A stretch of 64,000 nucleotides of DNA, from assembly GCA_026392455.1 (NCBI GenBank), contig JAPLCB010000010.1, positions 62,001 to 126,000 on the forward strand, given 5' to 3'. The stretch is from Propionibacteriales bacterium (lineage in GTDB: Bacteria > Actinomycetota > Actinomycetes > Propionibacteriales > Nocardioidaceae). The translations under genes were made by a program, and so were the position numbers. The notes beneath the pieces were generated by a model. It had not been told where the DNA came from. It searched no databases and saw nothing but the letters and a program-made list of their open reading frames with translations. Within the stretch, counting starts at the first letter, position 1. The number at the start of each line of letters is the position of its first letter. This document shows, in pieces, positions 28,547 to 37,432 of this stretch.

Positions 28547-29687
28547 GGATGCAGTGTCGGCCTCGACGCCGACCGGGAACCGGGATCTGCGGATCTCGCA
28601 GCTGACCAAGGACTTCGCCAGCTTCACCGCGGTGAAGTCGCTCGACCTCGTCGTGCCCCAGGGCAGCTTCTTCGCCCTGCTGGGTCCGTCCGGCTGCGGA
28701 AAGACCACCACCTTGCGGATGGTGGCCGGTCTGGAGACACCGACGTCCGGCTCGATCCACCTCGGTGACCTCGACGTCACCTACGAGAAGCCGTACCGCC
28801 GACCGGTGAACACGGTCTTCCAGAACTATGCGCTGTTCCCGCACCTCGACATCTACGAGAACGTGGCCTTCGGGCTGCGGCGACGTCGGTCCAAGGAGGT
28901 CGACCAGCAGGTCAACGACATGCTCGACCTGGTCGAGCTGACGTCGCAGGCACGCAAGAAGCCGCCGCAGCTCTCCGGCGGCCAGCAGCAGCGGGTCGCG
29001 CTGGCCCGGGCCCTGATCAACAAGCCCGAGGTCCTCCTGCTCGACGAACCTCTCGGCGCCCTCGACCTCAAGCTGCGGCGCTCCATGCAGCTGGAGATCA
29101 AACGGATCCAGACCGAGGTCGGCCTCACCTTCGTGCACGTCACCCACGACCAGGAGGAGGCCATGACGATGGCCGACACCATCGCGGTGATGAACAGCGG
29201 GGTGATCGAGCAGATGGGCAGCCCGTCGGAGCTCTACGAGAACCCGGCCACGACCTTCGTCGCCAACTTCCTGGGCCAGTCGAACCTGATCGCCGGCGAG
29301 ATCGTCGGCCGGGAGGGCGATGTGGTGAAGGTCGAGATGCAGGGCACCATCGTCTCCATCGAGCTGGACCGGGCGCACGCCGAGACCGGGGCCGGCTGGG
29401 TCGGGATCCGTCCCGAGAAGGTGCTGATCGCGCCGGCCGGCGAGCCGATCGACGCACCGGGGAACCACATGACCGGCGCCTACGTCACCGACGTCAGCTT
29501 CGTCGGGGTCAGCACCCAGTACCTGATCCGGATGGCCTGGGGGCAGGAGCTGATGGCCTTCGAGCAGAACACCGGCGTCCGCGGGATCATCCCGGTCGGG
29601 ACCCAGGTCGACGTCTCCTGGAGGCCGGAGTTCGCCTTCCTGCTCGATGCCAGCCAGGACGTGAACGCCGGGATCGAGGTGGCCTGA
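28530..29687 (+). CDS. potA: Polyamine ABC transporter ATP-binding protein
   Basis: A 385-residue ATPase of the PotA type. ABC motifs are Walker A GPSGCGKTT, Q-loop FQNYALFPHLDIYENV, signature LSGGQQQRVALARAL, Walker B VLLLDEPLGALDLK and H-loop VTHDQEEAMTMAD, followed by a C-terminal TOBE domain (IVSIELDRAHAETGAGWVGI, then RPEKVLIAPAG). It overlaps the binding-protein gene by 17 nt and shares one nucleotide with the next gene. It powers spermidine/putrescine uptake. Confidence 0.93.
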   Translation: MSRVAEDAVSASTPTGNRDLRISQLTKDFASFTAVKSLDLVVPQGSFFALLGPSGCGKTTTLRMVAGLETPTSGSIHLGDLDVTYEKPYRRPVNTVFQNYALFPHLDIYENVAFGLRRRRSKEVDQQVNDMLDLVELTSQARKKPPQLSGGQQQRVALARALINKPEVLLLDEPLGALDLKLRRSMQLEIKRIQTEVGLTFVHVTHDQEEAMTMADTIAVMNSGVIEQMGSPSELYENPATTFVANFLGQSNLIAGEIVGREGDVVKVEMQGTIVSIELDRAHAETGAGWVGIRPEKVLIAPAGEPIDAPGNHMTGAYVTDVSFVGVSTQYLIRMAWGQELMAFEQNTGVRGIIPVGTQVDVSWRPEFAFLLDASQDVNAGIEVA

Positions 29688-30559
29688 TGGCGACGGCCCC
29701 GGCTGCGGTGCGACCGAGACGGAAGCTCACCGGCTACTGGTTGATCCTTCCGGCTGCGCTCTGGCTCGGGTTCTTCTTCGTCATCCCGCTGTACTCGCTG
29801 ATCGCCAACAGCCTGTACGACCCGGACGGCTCGCCGCTGGGCGGGTACGAGGTCACGTACCACTTCGGAAACTTCACCGACGCCCTCGAGCAGTACTGGA
29901 AGCCGCTGCTGCGCTCGCTGGGGTACGCCGGACTGGCGACGGCCTTCTGCCTGGTGCTCGGCTACGTGCTCGCGTACGCGATCGCCTTCAAGGCGGGCAA
30001 GTGGCGCAACCTGCTGCTGGTGCTGGTGATCGCGCCGTTCTTCACCAGCTTCCTGATCCGGACACTGTCCTGGAAGCTGATCCTGGCCGACGACGGATTC
30101 ATCGTGAACTCGCTCCAGGCGGTCCACGTGCTCGGCCCCGACGACCGACTGCTGGCCACCCCGTTCGCGGTCATCGCCGGTCTGACCTACAACTTCCTGC
30201 CGTTCATGGTGCTGCCGCTCTACGCCAGCCTGGAGAAGATCGACGGCCGGCTGATCGAGGCCGCCGGCGACCTCTACGCGTCCCCGGCGCGGGCGTTCTT
30301 CAAGGTCACGCTGCCGCTGTCGATGCCGGGGGTCGTCGCCGGCACCCTGCTGACGTTCATCCCGGCGGCCGGCGACTACATCAACGCCGATCTTCTCGGG
30401 AACCCGAACACCCGGATGGTCGGCAACGTGATCCAGGACCTGTTCACCAGCATCAACGACTACGCGGCCGCAGCCGCGCTCTCGGTGATCCTGATGGTGG
30501 TCATCATCAGCATGGTCCTGGTCTACGTCCGCAAGGCCGGGACGGAGGAGCTGGTATGA
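29687..30559 (+). CDS. potB: Polyamine ABC transporter permease (PotB-like)
   Basis: A 290-residue permease with six predicted helices. It begins MATAPAAVRPRRKLTGYWLI; the EAA loop is IEAAGDLYASPARAFFKVTL, and the typical PotB segment is FIPAAGDYINADLLGNPNT. It pairs with the PotC-like permease in the polyamine importer. The start shares its A with the stop of the ATPase gene (TGATG), and the stop overlaps the next start (ATGA). Confidence 0.92.
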   Translation: MATAPAAVRPRRKLTGYWLILPAALWLGFFFVIPLYSLIANSLYDPDGSPLGGYEVTYHFGNFTDALEQYWKPLLRSLGYAGLATAFCLVLGYVLAYAIAFKAGKWRNLLLVLVIAPFFTSFLIRTLSWKLILADDGFIVNSLQAVHVLGPDDRLLATPFAVIAGLTYNFLPFMVLPLYASLEKIDGRLIEAAGDLYASPARAFFKVTLPLSMPGVVAGTLLTFIPAAGDYINADLLGNPNTRMVGNVIQDLFTSINDYAAAAALSVILMVVIISMVLVYVRKAGTEELV

Positions 30560-31392
30560 GCGACGTCCTGAGGCGACCTGGTCGGATCCGGCTCTGGATC
30601 GGCGACCACCTGGTGCTGGCGCTCGGCCTGCTCGTGCTGGTCTACATGTTCGTGCCGATCGCAGTCGTGATCCTGATGAGCTTCAACGACAACTCGAACT
30701 CGCGCAACATCTACGCCTTCCGAGGTTTTACCTGGGACAACTGGTCGAACATGTGCAACCCGACCGGGATGTGCTCGGCCGTGGGCAAGAGCGTCCAGAT
30801 CGGTCTGCTCGCGACGGTGGTCGCGGTGATCCTGGGGACCCTGGCTGCCTTCGGGATGGTCCGGCACAGCTTCAAGGGAAAGTCGGCCGCGAACCTGATC
30901 GTCTTCCTCCCGATGGCGTCGCCGGAGATCGTCCTGGGCTCGTCGTTGCTGGCCCTGTTCGTCTCGAGCGGCAACAGCAACCTGCTCGGCTTCCGGGCGA
31001 TCTTCATCGCCCACGTGATGTTCTGCCTGTCCTTCGTCATCGTCACGGTGAAGTCGAGGCTCAGCGGGATGGACGCGAACCTCGAGCAGGCCGCGATGGA
31101 CCTCTACGCCAACGAGTGGCAGACCTTCTGGCGGGTGACCTTCCCGTTGGTCCTGCCCGGCATCCTGGGCGCAGCGATGCTGAGCTTCTCGCTGTCCTTC
31201 GACGACTTCATCATCACCAACCTCACCGCCGGTCAGACCACCACGTTCCCGATGTTCGTCTACGGGGCGTCCCAACGCGGCGTGCCGATGCAGGTCAACG
31301 TGATCGGCACGATCATGTTCCTGGTCTCGATCACCATCGTGATCGGCAACGAGCTGAACAACCGGCGGAAGGCCCGGGCGCTGGCGGCCTGA
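30556..31392 (+). CDS. potC: Polyamine ABC transporter permease (PotC-like)
   Basis: A 278-residue permease with six predicted helices, starting at ATG 30556. PotC marks are the first helix region LVLVYMFVPIAVVILMSFND, the EAA loop EQAAMDLYANEWQTFWRVTF and LSFSLSFDDFIITNLTAGQ. An insertion with two cysteines (NMCNPTGMCSAVG, about residues 64-76) lies in the first periplasmic loop, a spot that could form a disulfide. It is the fourth gene of the transporter operon and is followed directly by an amine oxidoreductase. Confidence 0.92.
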   Translation: MSDVLRRPGRIRLWIGDHLVLALGLLVLVYMFVPIAVVILMSFNDNSNSRNIYAFRGFTWDNWSNMCNPTGMCSAVGKSVQIGLLATVVAVILGTLAAFGMVRHSFKGKSAANLIVFLPMASPEIVLGSSLLALFVSSGNSNLLGFRAIFIAHVMFCLSFVIVTVKSRLSGMDANLEQAAMDLYANEWQTFWRVTFPLVLPGILGAAMLSFSLSFDDFIITNLTAGQTTTFPMFVYGASQRGVPMQVNVIGTIMFLVSITIVIGNELNNRRKARALAA

Positions 31393-32807
31393 TGACTCCT
31401 CCCACCGCTCACCCGGCCCTGCTCGATGCTGCCCCGACGCCGTACTGGCTCGAAGATCCGTCGCGCCCGGAGCCGCTCGGTCCGCTCCCCGGCGAGATCG
31501 GCACGGACCTGGTGGTCGTCGGGGGCGGGTACCTGGGGCTGTGGACCGCGCTGCTGGCGGTGACCCGGGAGCCCGGCAGGCCGGTGGTGGTCATCGAGGC
31601 CGGCACCTGCGGCCATGCCGCGAGCGGACGCAACGGCGGCTTCTGCGAGGCCAGCCTGACCCACGGTCTGGGCAACGGTCTCGCCCGTTGGCCCGACGAG
31701 CTGGGCACCCTGGTCCGGTTGGGCCGGGAGAACCTGGACGCGATCGGGGCAACGATCGCGACCGAGTCCATCGACTGCGATTTCCTCCGGGCCGGGGCGT
31801 ACAGCGTCGCCACCCGTCCCGACCAGGTCGTCGGGCTCGCGATGGAGCAGGCCGAGGGCGCCGAGCACGGGGCCCTGCTCACCCTGCTCGACGGTGACCA
31901 GATCCGCGCCCGGGTCGATTCCCCGACGTACCTCGGTGCGCTGCACGACCCGGACTCGGCGATCCTCGAGCCCGCCCGGTTGGCCTGGGGACTGCGGGAG
32001 GCCTGCCTGCGCGCGGGTGTGCAGATCTTCGAAGGCGTCCGCGCGACGGGCCTGCGCAACGAGAAGGGGCGGGGGAGTGTCGACCGGGTCGCGGTGGTCA
32101 CCGGCTCCGGCACGATCCGGGCCCGGCAGGTCGTGCTGGCCACGAACGCGTTCCGGCCGCTGCTGCGCCGGTTGCGGTTGATGACGGTGCCGGTCTACGA
32201 CTACGCCCTGATGACCGAGCCGCTCAGCACCGAGCAACGGGACGCGATCGGCTGGTCGGGGCGCGAGGGCATCGGTGACCGGTCGAACCTGTTCCACTAC
32301 TACCGGACCACTCGTGACGGCCGGATCCTCTGGGGCGGCTACGACGCGATCTACCACTACGGCAGTCGGCAGCGGCCGGCGTACGACCAGCGGCCGGCCA
32401 CCGCCGCGGTGCTGGCCGAGCACTTCTTCGCCACCTTCCCGCAGCTCGAGGGCCTGGCGTTCACGCACTCCTGGGGTGGGGTGATCGACACCTGCACCCG
32501 GTTCACCGCCTTCCACGGCACCGCGTACGACGGCCGGGTCGCGTACGCGCTCGGCTTCACCGGTCTCGGCGTCGCGGCCACCCGGTTCGCCGCCGAGGTG
32601 GCGCTCGACCAGCTCGCCGGGGCCGAGACCGAGCGGACCGCCCTGCGGATGGTCCGGGAGAAGCCGGTGCCGTTCCCGCCGGAACCACTGCGGTGGGCCG
32701 GGATCGAGCTGACGAAACGGTCCCTGGCGAACGCGGACGAGAACGGTGGCCGGGAGAATCTGTGGCTGCGCACGATGGACAAACTGGGATTGGGGTTCGA
32801 CTCATGA
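31392..32807 (+). CDS. FAD-dependent amine oxidoreductase (DAO/PuuB-like), transporter-linked
   Basis: A 471-residue flavoenzyme of the DAO fold, a paralogue of the oxidase at 25360-26766. It has TDLVVVGGGYLGLWTALLAV (FAD Rossmann motif), VIEAGTCGHAASGRNGGFCE and the C-terminal ALGFTGLGVAATRFAAEVAL. It shares one nucleotide with the stop of potC (TGATG), so uptake and first oxidation step are made together. By analogy with Puu-type routes it may oxidise a putrescine derivative or the polyamine itself to an aminoaldehyde. No glutamylputrescine synthetase gene is present in the window. Confidence 0.85.
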   Translation: MTPPTAHPALLDAAPTPYWLEDPSRPEPLGPLPGEIGTDLVVVGGGYLGLWTALLAVTREPGRPVVVIEAGTCGHAASGRNGGFCEASLTHGLGNGLARWPDELGTLVRLGRENLDAIGATIATESIDCDFLRAGAYSVATRPDQVVGLAMEQAEGAEHGALLTLLDGDQIRARVDSPTYLGALHDPDSAILEPARLAWGLREACLRAGVQIFEGVRATGLRNEKGRGSVDRVAVVTGSGTIRARQVVLATNAFRPLLRRLRLMTVPVYDYALMTEPLSTEQRDAIGWSGREGIGDRSNLFHYYRTTRDGRILWGGYDAIYHYGSRQRPAYDQRPATAAVLAEHFFATFPQLEGLAFTHSWGGVIDTCTRFTAFHGTAYDGRVAYALGFTGLGVAATRFAAEVALDQLAGAETERTALRMVREKPVPFPPEPLRWAGIELTKRSLANADENGGRENLWLRTMDKLGLGFDS

Positions 32808-34309
32808 CTGCTGTACTGCCGCACTGGATCGACGGGGCGTCGCTGACGGTGCCGGGAGCGCGAACCGGCCCGATCACCAACCCGGCGACCGGGGAGGTCA
32901 CCGGAGAGGTCGGGTTCGCCTCGACTGCCCTGGTCGATACCGTCGTCACCTCGGCGCGCGTCGCCGGCGCCGCCTGGGGACGGCTGTCGCTGACCCGGCG
33001 GACCCAGGTCCTGTTCGCCTTCCGGGAGCTGTTGAACGCCCGCAAGCACGAGGTCGCTGCCGCGATCACGGCCGAGCACGGCAAGGTCCCCTCCGACGCC
33101 CTCGGAGAGGTTCAGCGCGGCCTCGAGGTCGTCGAGTTCGCCTGCGGGATCGCGCACCTGCTCAAGGGCGGGCTCTCGATGGAGGTCTCCACCGGGATCG
33201 ACGTCTCGTCGGTCCGCCAACCGCTGGGGGTGGTGGCCGTGATCTCGCCGTTCAACTTCCCGGCGATGGTGCCGCTGTGGTTCCTGCCCGTCGCCCTGGC
33301 CACCGGGAACGCCGTGGTCCTCAAGCCCAGCGAGAAGGACCCGACGGCCGCCAACCTGATTGCGGGGCTCTGGGCCGAGGCCGGGCTGCCCGCCGGGGTG
33401 CTCTCGGTGGTGCACGGGGACAAGGAGGCCGTCGACGCTCTGCTGGTGCATCCGGACGTCGCTGCGATCTCGTTCGTGGGGTCGACCCCGGTGGCGAGGT
33501 ACGTCTACGAGACCGGCACCGCGCACGGCAAACGGGTCCAGGCCCTGGGGGGTGCCAAGAACCACATGGTGGTGCTCCCGGACGCCGACCTCGACCTCGC
33601 GGCAGATGCGGCGGTCAACGCCGGGTTCGGTTCGGCGGGTGAACGGTGCATGGCGATCTCGGCGCTGGTCGCGGTGGACCCGATCGGCGACGAGCTGGTC
33701 GCCAAGATCGCCGAACGGATGGCTGGACTGACCATCGGGGCGGGCGACGCGACCGGTGTCGAGCCGGACCTCGGCCCGCTGATCACCCGCGAGCACCGGG
33801 ACCGGGTCGCGGGCTACCTCGACGTCGGGGTCGCCGAAGGTGCCACCCTGGTGGTCGACGGCCGCACGGTTGCTCCCCGCGGTGACGCAGGCGGGTTCTG
33901 GTTGGGGCCGTCCCTGATCGATCACGTCGCCCCCGGATCACGCGTCCACGCCGAGGAGATCTTCGGTCCGGTGCTCAGCGTGCTGCGGGTGCCGACGTAC
34001 GACGCGGCGCTCGCGCTGGTGAACTCGCTGCCGTACGGCAACGGGACGGCGATCTTCACCCGCGACGGCGGTGCGGCCCGGCGCTACGTCGCCGAGGTCG
34101 AGGTCGGCATGGTCGGGGTCAACGTCCCGATCCCGGTGCCGGCCGCGTTCTACTCCTTCGGCGGGTGGAAGGCCTCGCTGTTCGGCGACACCCATGCGTA
34201 CGGTCCCGAGGGCGTGCACTTCTTCACCCGGGGCAAGGTCGTGACCACCCGCTGGCCCGAGCCGGACTCCTCGACCGGGATCAACCTGGGCTTCCCGCAG
34301 AACTCGTGA
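32804..34309 (+). CDS. mmsA: Methylmalonate-semialdehyde dehydrogenase-type (CoA-acylating) aldehyde dehydrogenase
   Basis: A 501-residue NAD-dependent aldehyde dehydrogenase of the MmsA class. It has VISPFNFPAMVPLWFLPVAL, the glycine motif FVGSTPVARYVYETG, the MmsA-typical GGAKNHMVVLPDAD and catalytic Cys in AGERCMAIS (about residue 282). MmsA enzymes convert (methyl)malonate semialdehyde to a CoA thioester; in polyamine or beta-alanine breakdown, malonate semialdehyde to acetyl-CoA is a fitting role. It starts at ATG 32804 (ATGA overlap) and ends inside a repeat that supplies its stop codon. Confidence 0.88.
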   Translation: MTAVLPHWIDGASLTVPGARTGPITNPATGEVTGEVGFASTALVDTVVTSARVAGAAWGRLSLTRRTQVLFAFRELLNARKHEVAAAITAEHGKVPSDALGEVQRGLEVVEFACGIAHLLKGGLSMEVSTGIDVSSVRQPLGVVAVISPFNFPAMVPLWFLPVALATGNAVVLKPSEKDPTAANLIAGLWAEAGLPAGVLSVVHGDKEAVDALLVHPDVAAISFVGSTPVARYVYETGTAHGKRVQALGGAKNHMVVLPDADLDLAADAAVNAGFGSAGERCMAISALVAVDPIGDELVAKIAERMAGLTIGAGDATGVEPDLGPLITREHRDRVAGYLDVGVAEGATLVVDGRTVAPRGDAGGFWLGPSLIDHVAPGSRVHAEEIFGPVLSVLRVPTYDAALALVNSLPYGNGTAIFTRDGGAARRYVAEVEVGMVGVNVPIPVPAAFYSFGGWKASLFGDTHAYGPEGVHFFTRGKVVTTRWPEPDSSTGINLGFPQNS

Positions 34310-34418
34310 CCGGGCGCAGATGTCTCGCTAGAACGCGCTGACCGGGCGCAGATGTCCCACCGCGGTGGGACATCTGCGCCCGGTCAGCGCCAATTGCTGG
34401 GACATCTGCGCCCGGTCA
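34307..34418. repeat. Four-copy inverted repeat / 56-bp perfect palindrome between convergent genes
   Basis: The 18-nt unit TGACCGGGCGCAGATGTC occurs at 34307-34324 and 34339-34356 on the plus strand, and at 34369-34386 and 34401-34418 on the minus strand. The inner pair forms a perfect palindrome of 56 bp at 34335-34390 with no spacer. The first TGA of each outer copy is the stop codon of the gene that runs into it. It should form very stable hairpins in either transcript and so act as a two-way terminator. Confidence 0.85.
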
Positions 34419-35804
34419 GAGGTGGTTCTCGGCCTCGGTCAGCACGCTGCGCAGGGCCCGCTCGATCTCGTCGAAATGCTGCTGGTTGCAGCCCAGCGGG
34501 GGAGCGAACTGGATCACCGGGTCCCCGCGGTCGTCAGCGCGGCAGTACAGGCCGGCCTCGAAGAGCGCCTTGGACAGGAAGCCGCGCAGCAACCGCTCGG
34601 ACTCGGCGTCGTTGAAGGTTTCCTTGGTGGCCTTGTCCTTGACCAGCTCGAGCCCGTAGAAGTACCCGTCACCGCGGACATCGCCGACCAGCGGGAGGTC
34701 GAGCAGCTTCTCCAGCGTGGCCCGGAACGCGTCCTCGTTGTCGAGGACGTTCTGGTTCAGCTTCTCGCGTTCGAAGATGTCCAGGTTCGCCATCGCCACG
34801 GCCGTCGAGACCGGGTGCCCGCCGAAGGTGTAACCGTGCAGGAACGTCTCGCCGCTGGACTTGAACGGCTCGAAGAGCCGATCGGTCGCGATCATCGCGC
34901 CGAGCGGGGAGTACCCCGAGGTGAGCCCCTTCGCGCAGGTGATGATGTCCGGCTGGTAGCCGTACCGGTCGGCGGCGAACATGTGGCCGAGCCGGCCGAA
35001 CGCACAGATGACCTCGTCGGAGACCAGCAGGACGTCGTACTCGTCGCAGATCTCCCGGACCCGCTCGAAGTAGCCCTTCGGCGGTGGGAAGCAGCCGCCG
35101 GCGTTCTGGACGGGCTCGAGGAAGACGGCTGCGACGGTGTCGGCGCCCTCGAACTCGATGGCTTCGGCGATCCGCTCCGCCGCCCACTGCCCGAAGGCGA
35201 ACTCGTCGGCCTCGGTGCCGCCCTGGAACTGCTCCGGGGCGCGGTACAGGTTCGTGTTGGGGACCCGGAAGGTGCTCGGCACCAGCGGCTCGAACGGGGC
35301 CTTCATCGCCGGGAGACCGGTGATCGACAGCGCACCCTGCGGGGTGCCGTGGTACGCGATCGCCCTGCTGATCACCTTGTGCTTCCCGGGCTTGCCGGTG
35401 AGCTTGTAGAAGTTCTTCGCCAGCTTCCACGCCGTCTCGACGGCCTCGCCGCCACCGGTGGTGAAGAAGACCCGGTTCAGGTCGCCCGGCGCGTAGCCCG
35501 CGACCCGCTCGGCCAGATCGATCGCCCCGGGGTGCGCGTAGGACCAGATCGGGAAGAACGCGAGCTTCTCGGCCTGCTTGGCCGCGGCCTCGGCCAGCTC
35601 CTTGCGACCGTGCCCGGCCTGGACCACGAACAGCCCCGACAGAGCATCGAGGTAGCGCCGACCGTGGGTGTCGTAGATGTAGGCACCCTCCCCGCGCTCG
35701 ATGGTCGGGATGGCTGCGGTCTCGTACGAGGAGTGCCGCGTGAAGTGCATCCACAGGTGATCGCGGGCGGCATCCTGGCGGCTGGCTTCGACGGCGTCGT
35801 TCAT
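34416..35804 (-). CDS. Class III PLP-dependent aminotransferase (polyamine/omega-amine type)
   Basis: A 462-residue fold-type I aminotransferase. The PLP-binding region includes FFTTGGGEAVETAWKLAKN, LVSDEVICAFGRLGHMFA and the Schiff-base lysine in DIITCAKGLTSGYSPLGAMI. It resembles bacterial putrescine- or diamine-pyruvate aminotransferases of the SpuC kind, which start at aromatic-rich MHFTRHSSYET. ATG 35804 was chosen because the frame upstream lacks conservation. It is divergent from the aminobutyraldehyde dehydrogenase-like gene, giving the two consecutive steps putrescine to 4-aminobutanal to GABA. The exact substrate is inferred from context. Confidence 0.87.
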   Translation of the reverse strand: MNDAVEASRQDAARDHLWMHFTRHSSYETAAIPTIERGEGAYIYDTHGRRYLDALSGLFVVQAGHGRKELAEAAAKQAEKLAFFPIWSYAHPGAIDLAERVAGYAPGDLNRVFFTTGGGEAVETAWKLAKNFYKLTGKPGKHKVISRAIAYHGTPQGALSITGLPAMKAPFEPLVPSTFRVPNTNLYRAPEQFQGGTEADEFAFGQWAAERIAEAIEFEGADTVAAVFLEPVQNAGGCFPPPKGYFERVREICDEYDVLLVSDEVICAFGRLGHMFAADRYGYQPDIITCAKGLTSGYSPLGAMIATDRLFEPFKSSGETFLHGYTFGGHPVSTAVAMANLDIFEREKLNQNVLDNEDAFRATLEKLLDLPLVGDVRGDGYFYGLELVKDKATKETFNDAESERLLRGFLSKALFEAGLYCRADDRGDPVIQFAPPLGCNQQHFDEIERALRSVLTEAENHL

Positions 35805-35901
35805 GCACGCAAGTGTGCCTACACCCGTGCGATCAAAGCAAGTGATTCCGCACTTTGGAGGCACTTTGAACGTTGCTTTCATGTAAACATCCGGATTCAT
35901 T

Positions 35902-35916
35902 CAACGGATTTCGTTG
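35902..35916 (+). promoter_or_regulatory. Candidate operator for the Lrp-type regulator, copy 2
   Basis: CAACGGATTTCGTTG is an inverted repeat CAACG-n5-CGTTG in the 190-bp divergent promoter between the aminotransferase and the aldehyde dehydrogenase. It closely matches the site at 27277-27291. The surrounding AT-rich stretch (35830-35925) also contains repeated GCAAGT and GTTGCTTT words, as expected for several bound dimers of an Lrp-family protein. Confidence 0.4.
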
Positions 35917-35994
35917 CTGATCCTTGACGGGTCGCCCTGATCTGGCTTGACTTGGGAGCACCTGAGTCGGGTCAAGGAACTAAGGAGCGCCACC

Positions 35995-37428
35995 GTGTCC
36001 GGAACGGTCTTGGAGAACTTCGTCAACGGGGAGTCGGTCCCGTCCGCCGAGGGTGCGACGTACGACGTCATCGACCCGACCACCGGGGAGGCCTACGCCT
36101 CGGCGCCCGCCTCGGGGGCCGAGGACGTCGACCGTGCCTATGCGGCCGCGGCGAGCGCGTTCGAGAGCTGGGGCGAGACCACGCCGCAGGACCGGTCCAA
36201 CGCGCTGCTCAAGATCGCCGACGCGATCGAGGCGCGGGCCGAGGAGTTCAACGCGGTCGAGTCCCGCGACACCGGCAAGCCGCTGCACCTGACGATGAGC
36301 GAGGAGATGCCCTACGCCTGGGACCACTTCCGGTTCTTCGCCGGCGCTGCGCGGGTTCTGGAGGGCAAGTCGGCCGGTGAGTACATGGCCGACCACACCT
36401 CCTGGATCCGGCGCGAACCGATCGGGGTGGTCGGGCAGGTGACGCCGTGGAACTACCCGCTGCTGATGATGATCTGGAAGATCGCGCCGGCTCTGGCGGC
36501 CGGCAACACCGTGGTCCTCAAGCCCAGCGACACCACCCCGGCATCGTCGGTGCTGCTGGCCGAGCTCTGCGGTGAGTTCCTGCCGCCGGGCGTGCTGAAC
36601 GTGGTCTGCGGGGACCGGAACACCGGCCGGGCGCTGGTCGAGCACAAGACCCCGCAGATGGTCGCGATCACCGGTTCGGTCCGGGCCGGGATGGAGGTCG
36701 CGGGCTCCGCGGCGCTGGACCTCAAGAGGGTCCACCTCGAGCTGGGTGGCAAGGCGCCGGTGATCGTGTTCGACGACGCCGACATCGCCAAGGCCGCTGA
36801 GGGCATCGCCGGGGCCGGACTCTTCAACGCTGGGCAGGACTGCACGGCCGCCACCCGGGTGCTGGTCGGGGCCGGGATCCACGACGAGTTCGTCGCGGCG
36901 CTCGCCGAGGCCGCGCAGGGGATGCCGACCGGCATGCCCGACAGCGAGGACACCTACTACGGACCGTTGAACAGCCAGGCCCAGCTCGAGAAGGTCGCCG
37001 GCATGGTCGACCGGCTGCCCGACCACGCGAACCTGGTCACCGGCGGCACCCGCAACGGCTCGTCCGGCTACTTCTACGACCCGACGGTGCTCTCCGGTCT
37101 GCGCCAGGACGACGAGCAGGTCCAGCAGGAGATCTTCGGTCCGGTGATGACGGTCCAGAAGTTCACCGACGAGGGCGAGGCCCTGCGCTGGGCCAACGGT
37201 GTCGAGTACGGCCTCTCGTCCAGCGTCTGGACCAAGGACCATGCGCGGGCCTTGCGGATGTCGAAGCACCTCGACTTCGGTGTCGTCTGGATCAACACCC
37301 ACATCCCGTTCATCTCCGAGATGCCGCACGGCGGGTTCAAGCACTCCGGTTACGGCAAGGACCTGTCGCTGTACGGCCTGGAGGACTACACCCGGATCAA
37401 GCACGTGATGAGCTACATCGGTGAGTAG
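35995..37428 (+). CDS. Aldehyde dehydrogenase (gamma-aminobutyraldehyde dehydrogenase-like)
   Basis: A 477-residue NAD(P)-dependent aldehyde dehydrogenase. GTG 35995 has the Shine-Dalgarno AAGGAG at 35982-35987. It has VGQVTPWNYPLLMMIWKIAP, HLELGGKAPVIVFDDADIAK with the general-base Glu, catalytic Cys in FNAGQDCTAATRV (about residue 283) and EIFGPVMTVQKF. Similarity is to aminobutyraldehyde/betaine-aldehyde dehydrogenases. It is the expected enzyme for 4-aminobutanal to GABA and heads a three-gene operon with the saccharopine-dehydrogenase-family gene and gabT. Confidence 0.88.
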   Translation: MSGTVLENFVNGESVPSAEGATYDVIDPTTGEAYASAPASGAEDVDRAYAAAASAFESWGETTPQDRSNALLKIADAIEARAEEFNAVESRDTGKPLHLTMSEEMPYAWDHFRFFAGAARVLEGKSAGEYMADHTSWIRREPIGVVGQVTPWNYPLLMMIWKIAPALAAGNTVVLKPSDTTPASSVLLAELCGEFLPPGVLNVVCGDRNTGRALVEHKTPQMVAITGSVRAGMEVAGSAALDLKRVHLELGGKAPVIVFDDADIAKAAEGIAGAGLFNAGQDCTAATRVLVGAGIHDEFVAALAEAAQGMPTGMPDSEDTYYGPLNSQAQLEKVAGMVDRLPDHANLVTGGTRNGSSGYFYDPTVLSGLRQDDEQVQQEIFGPVMTVQKFTDEGEALRWANGVEYGLSSSVWTKDHARALRMSKHLDFGVVWINTHIPFISEMPHGGFKHSGYGKDLSLYGLEDYTRIKHVMSYIGE

Positions 37429-37432
37429 CGGG

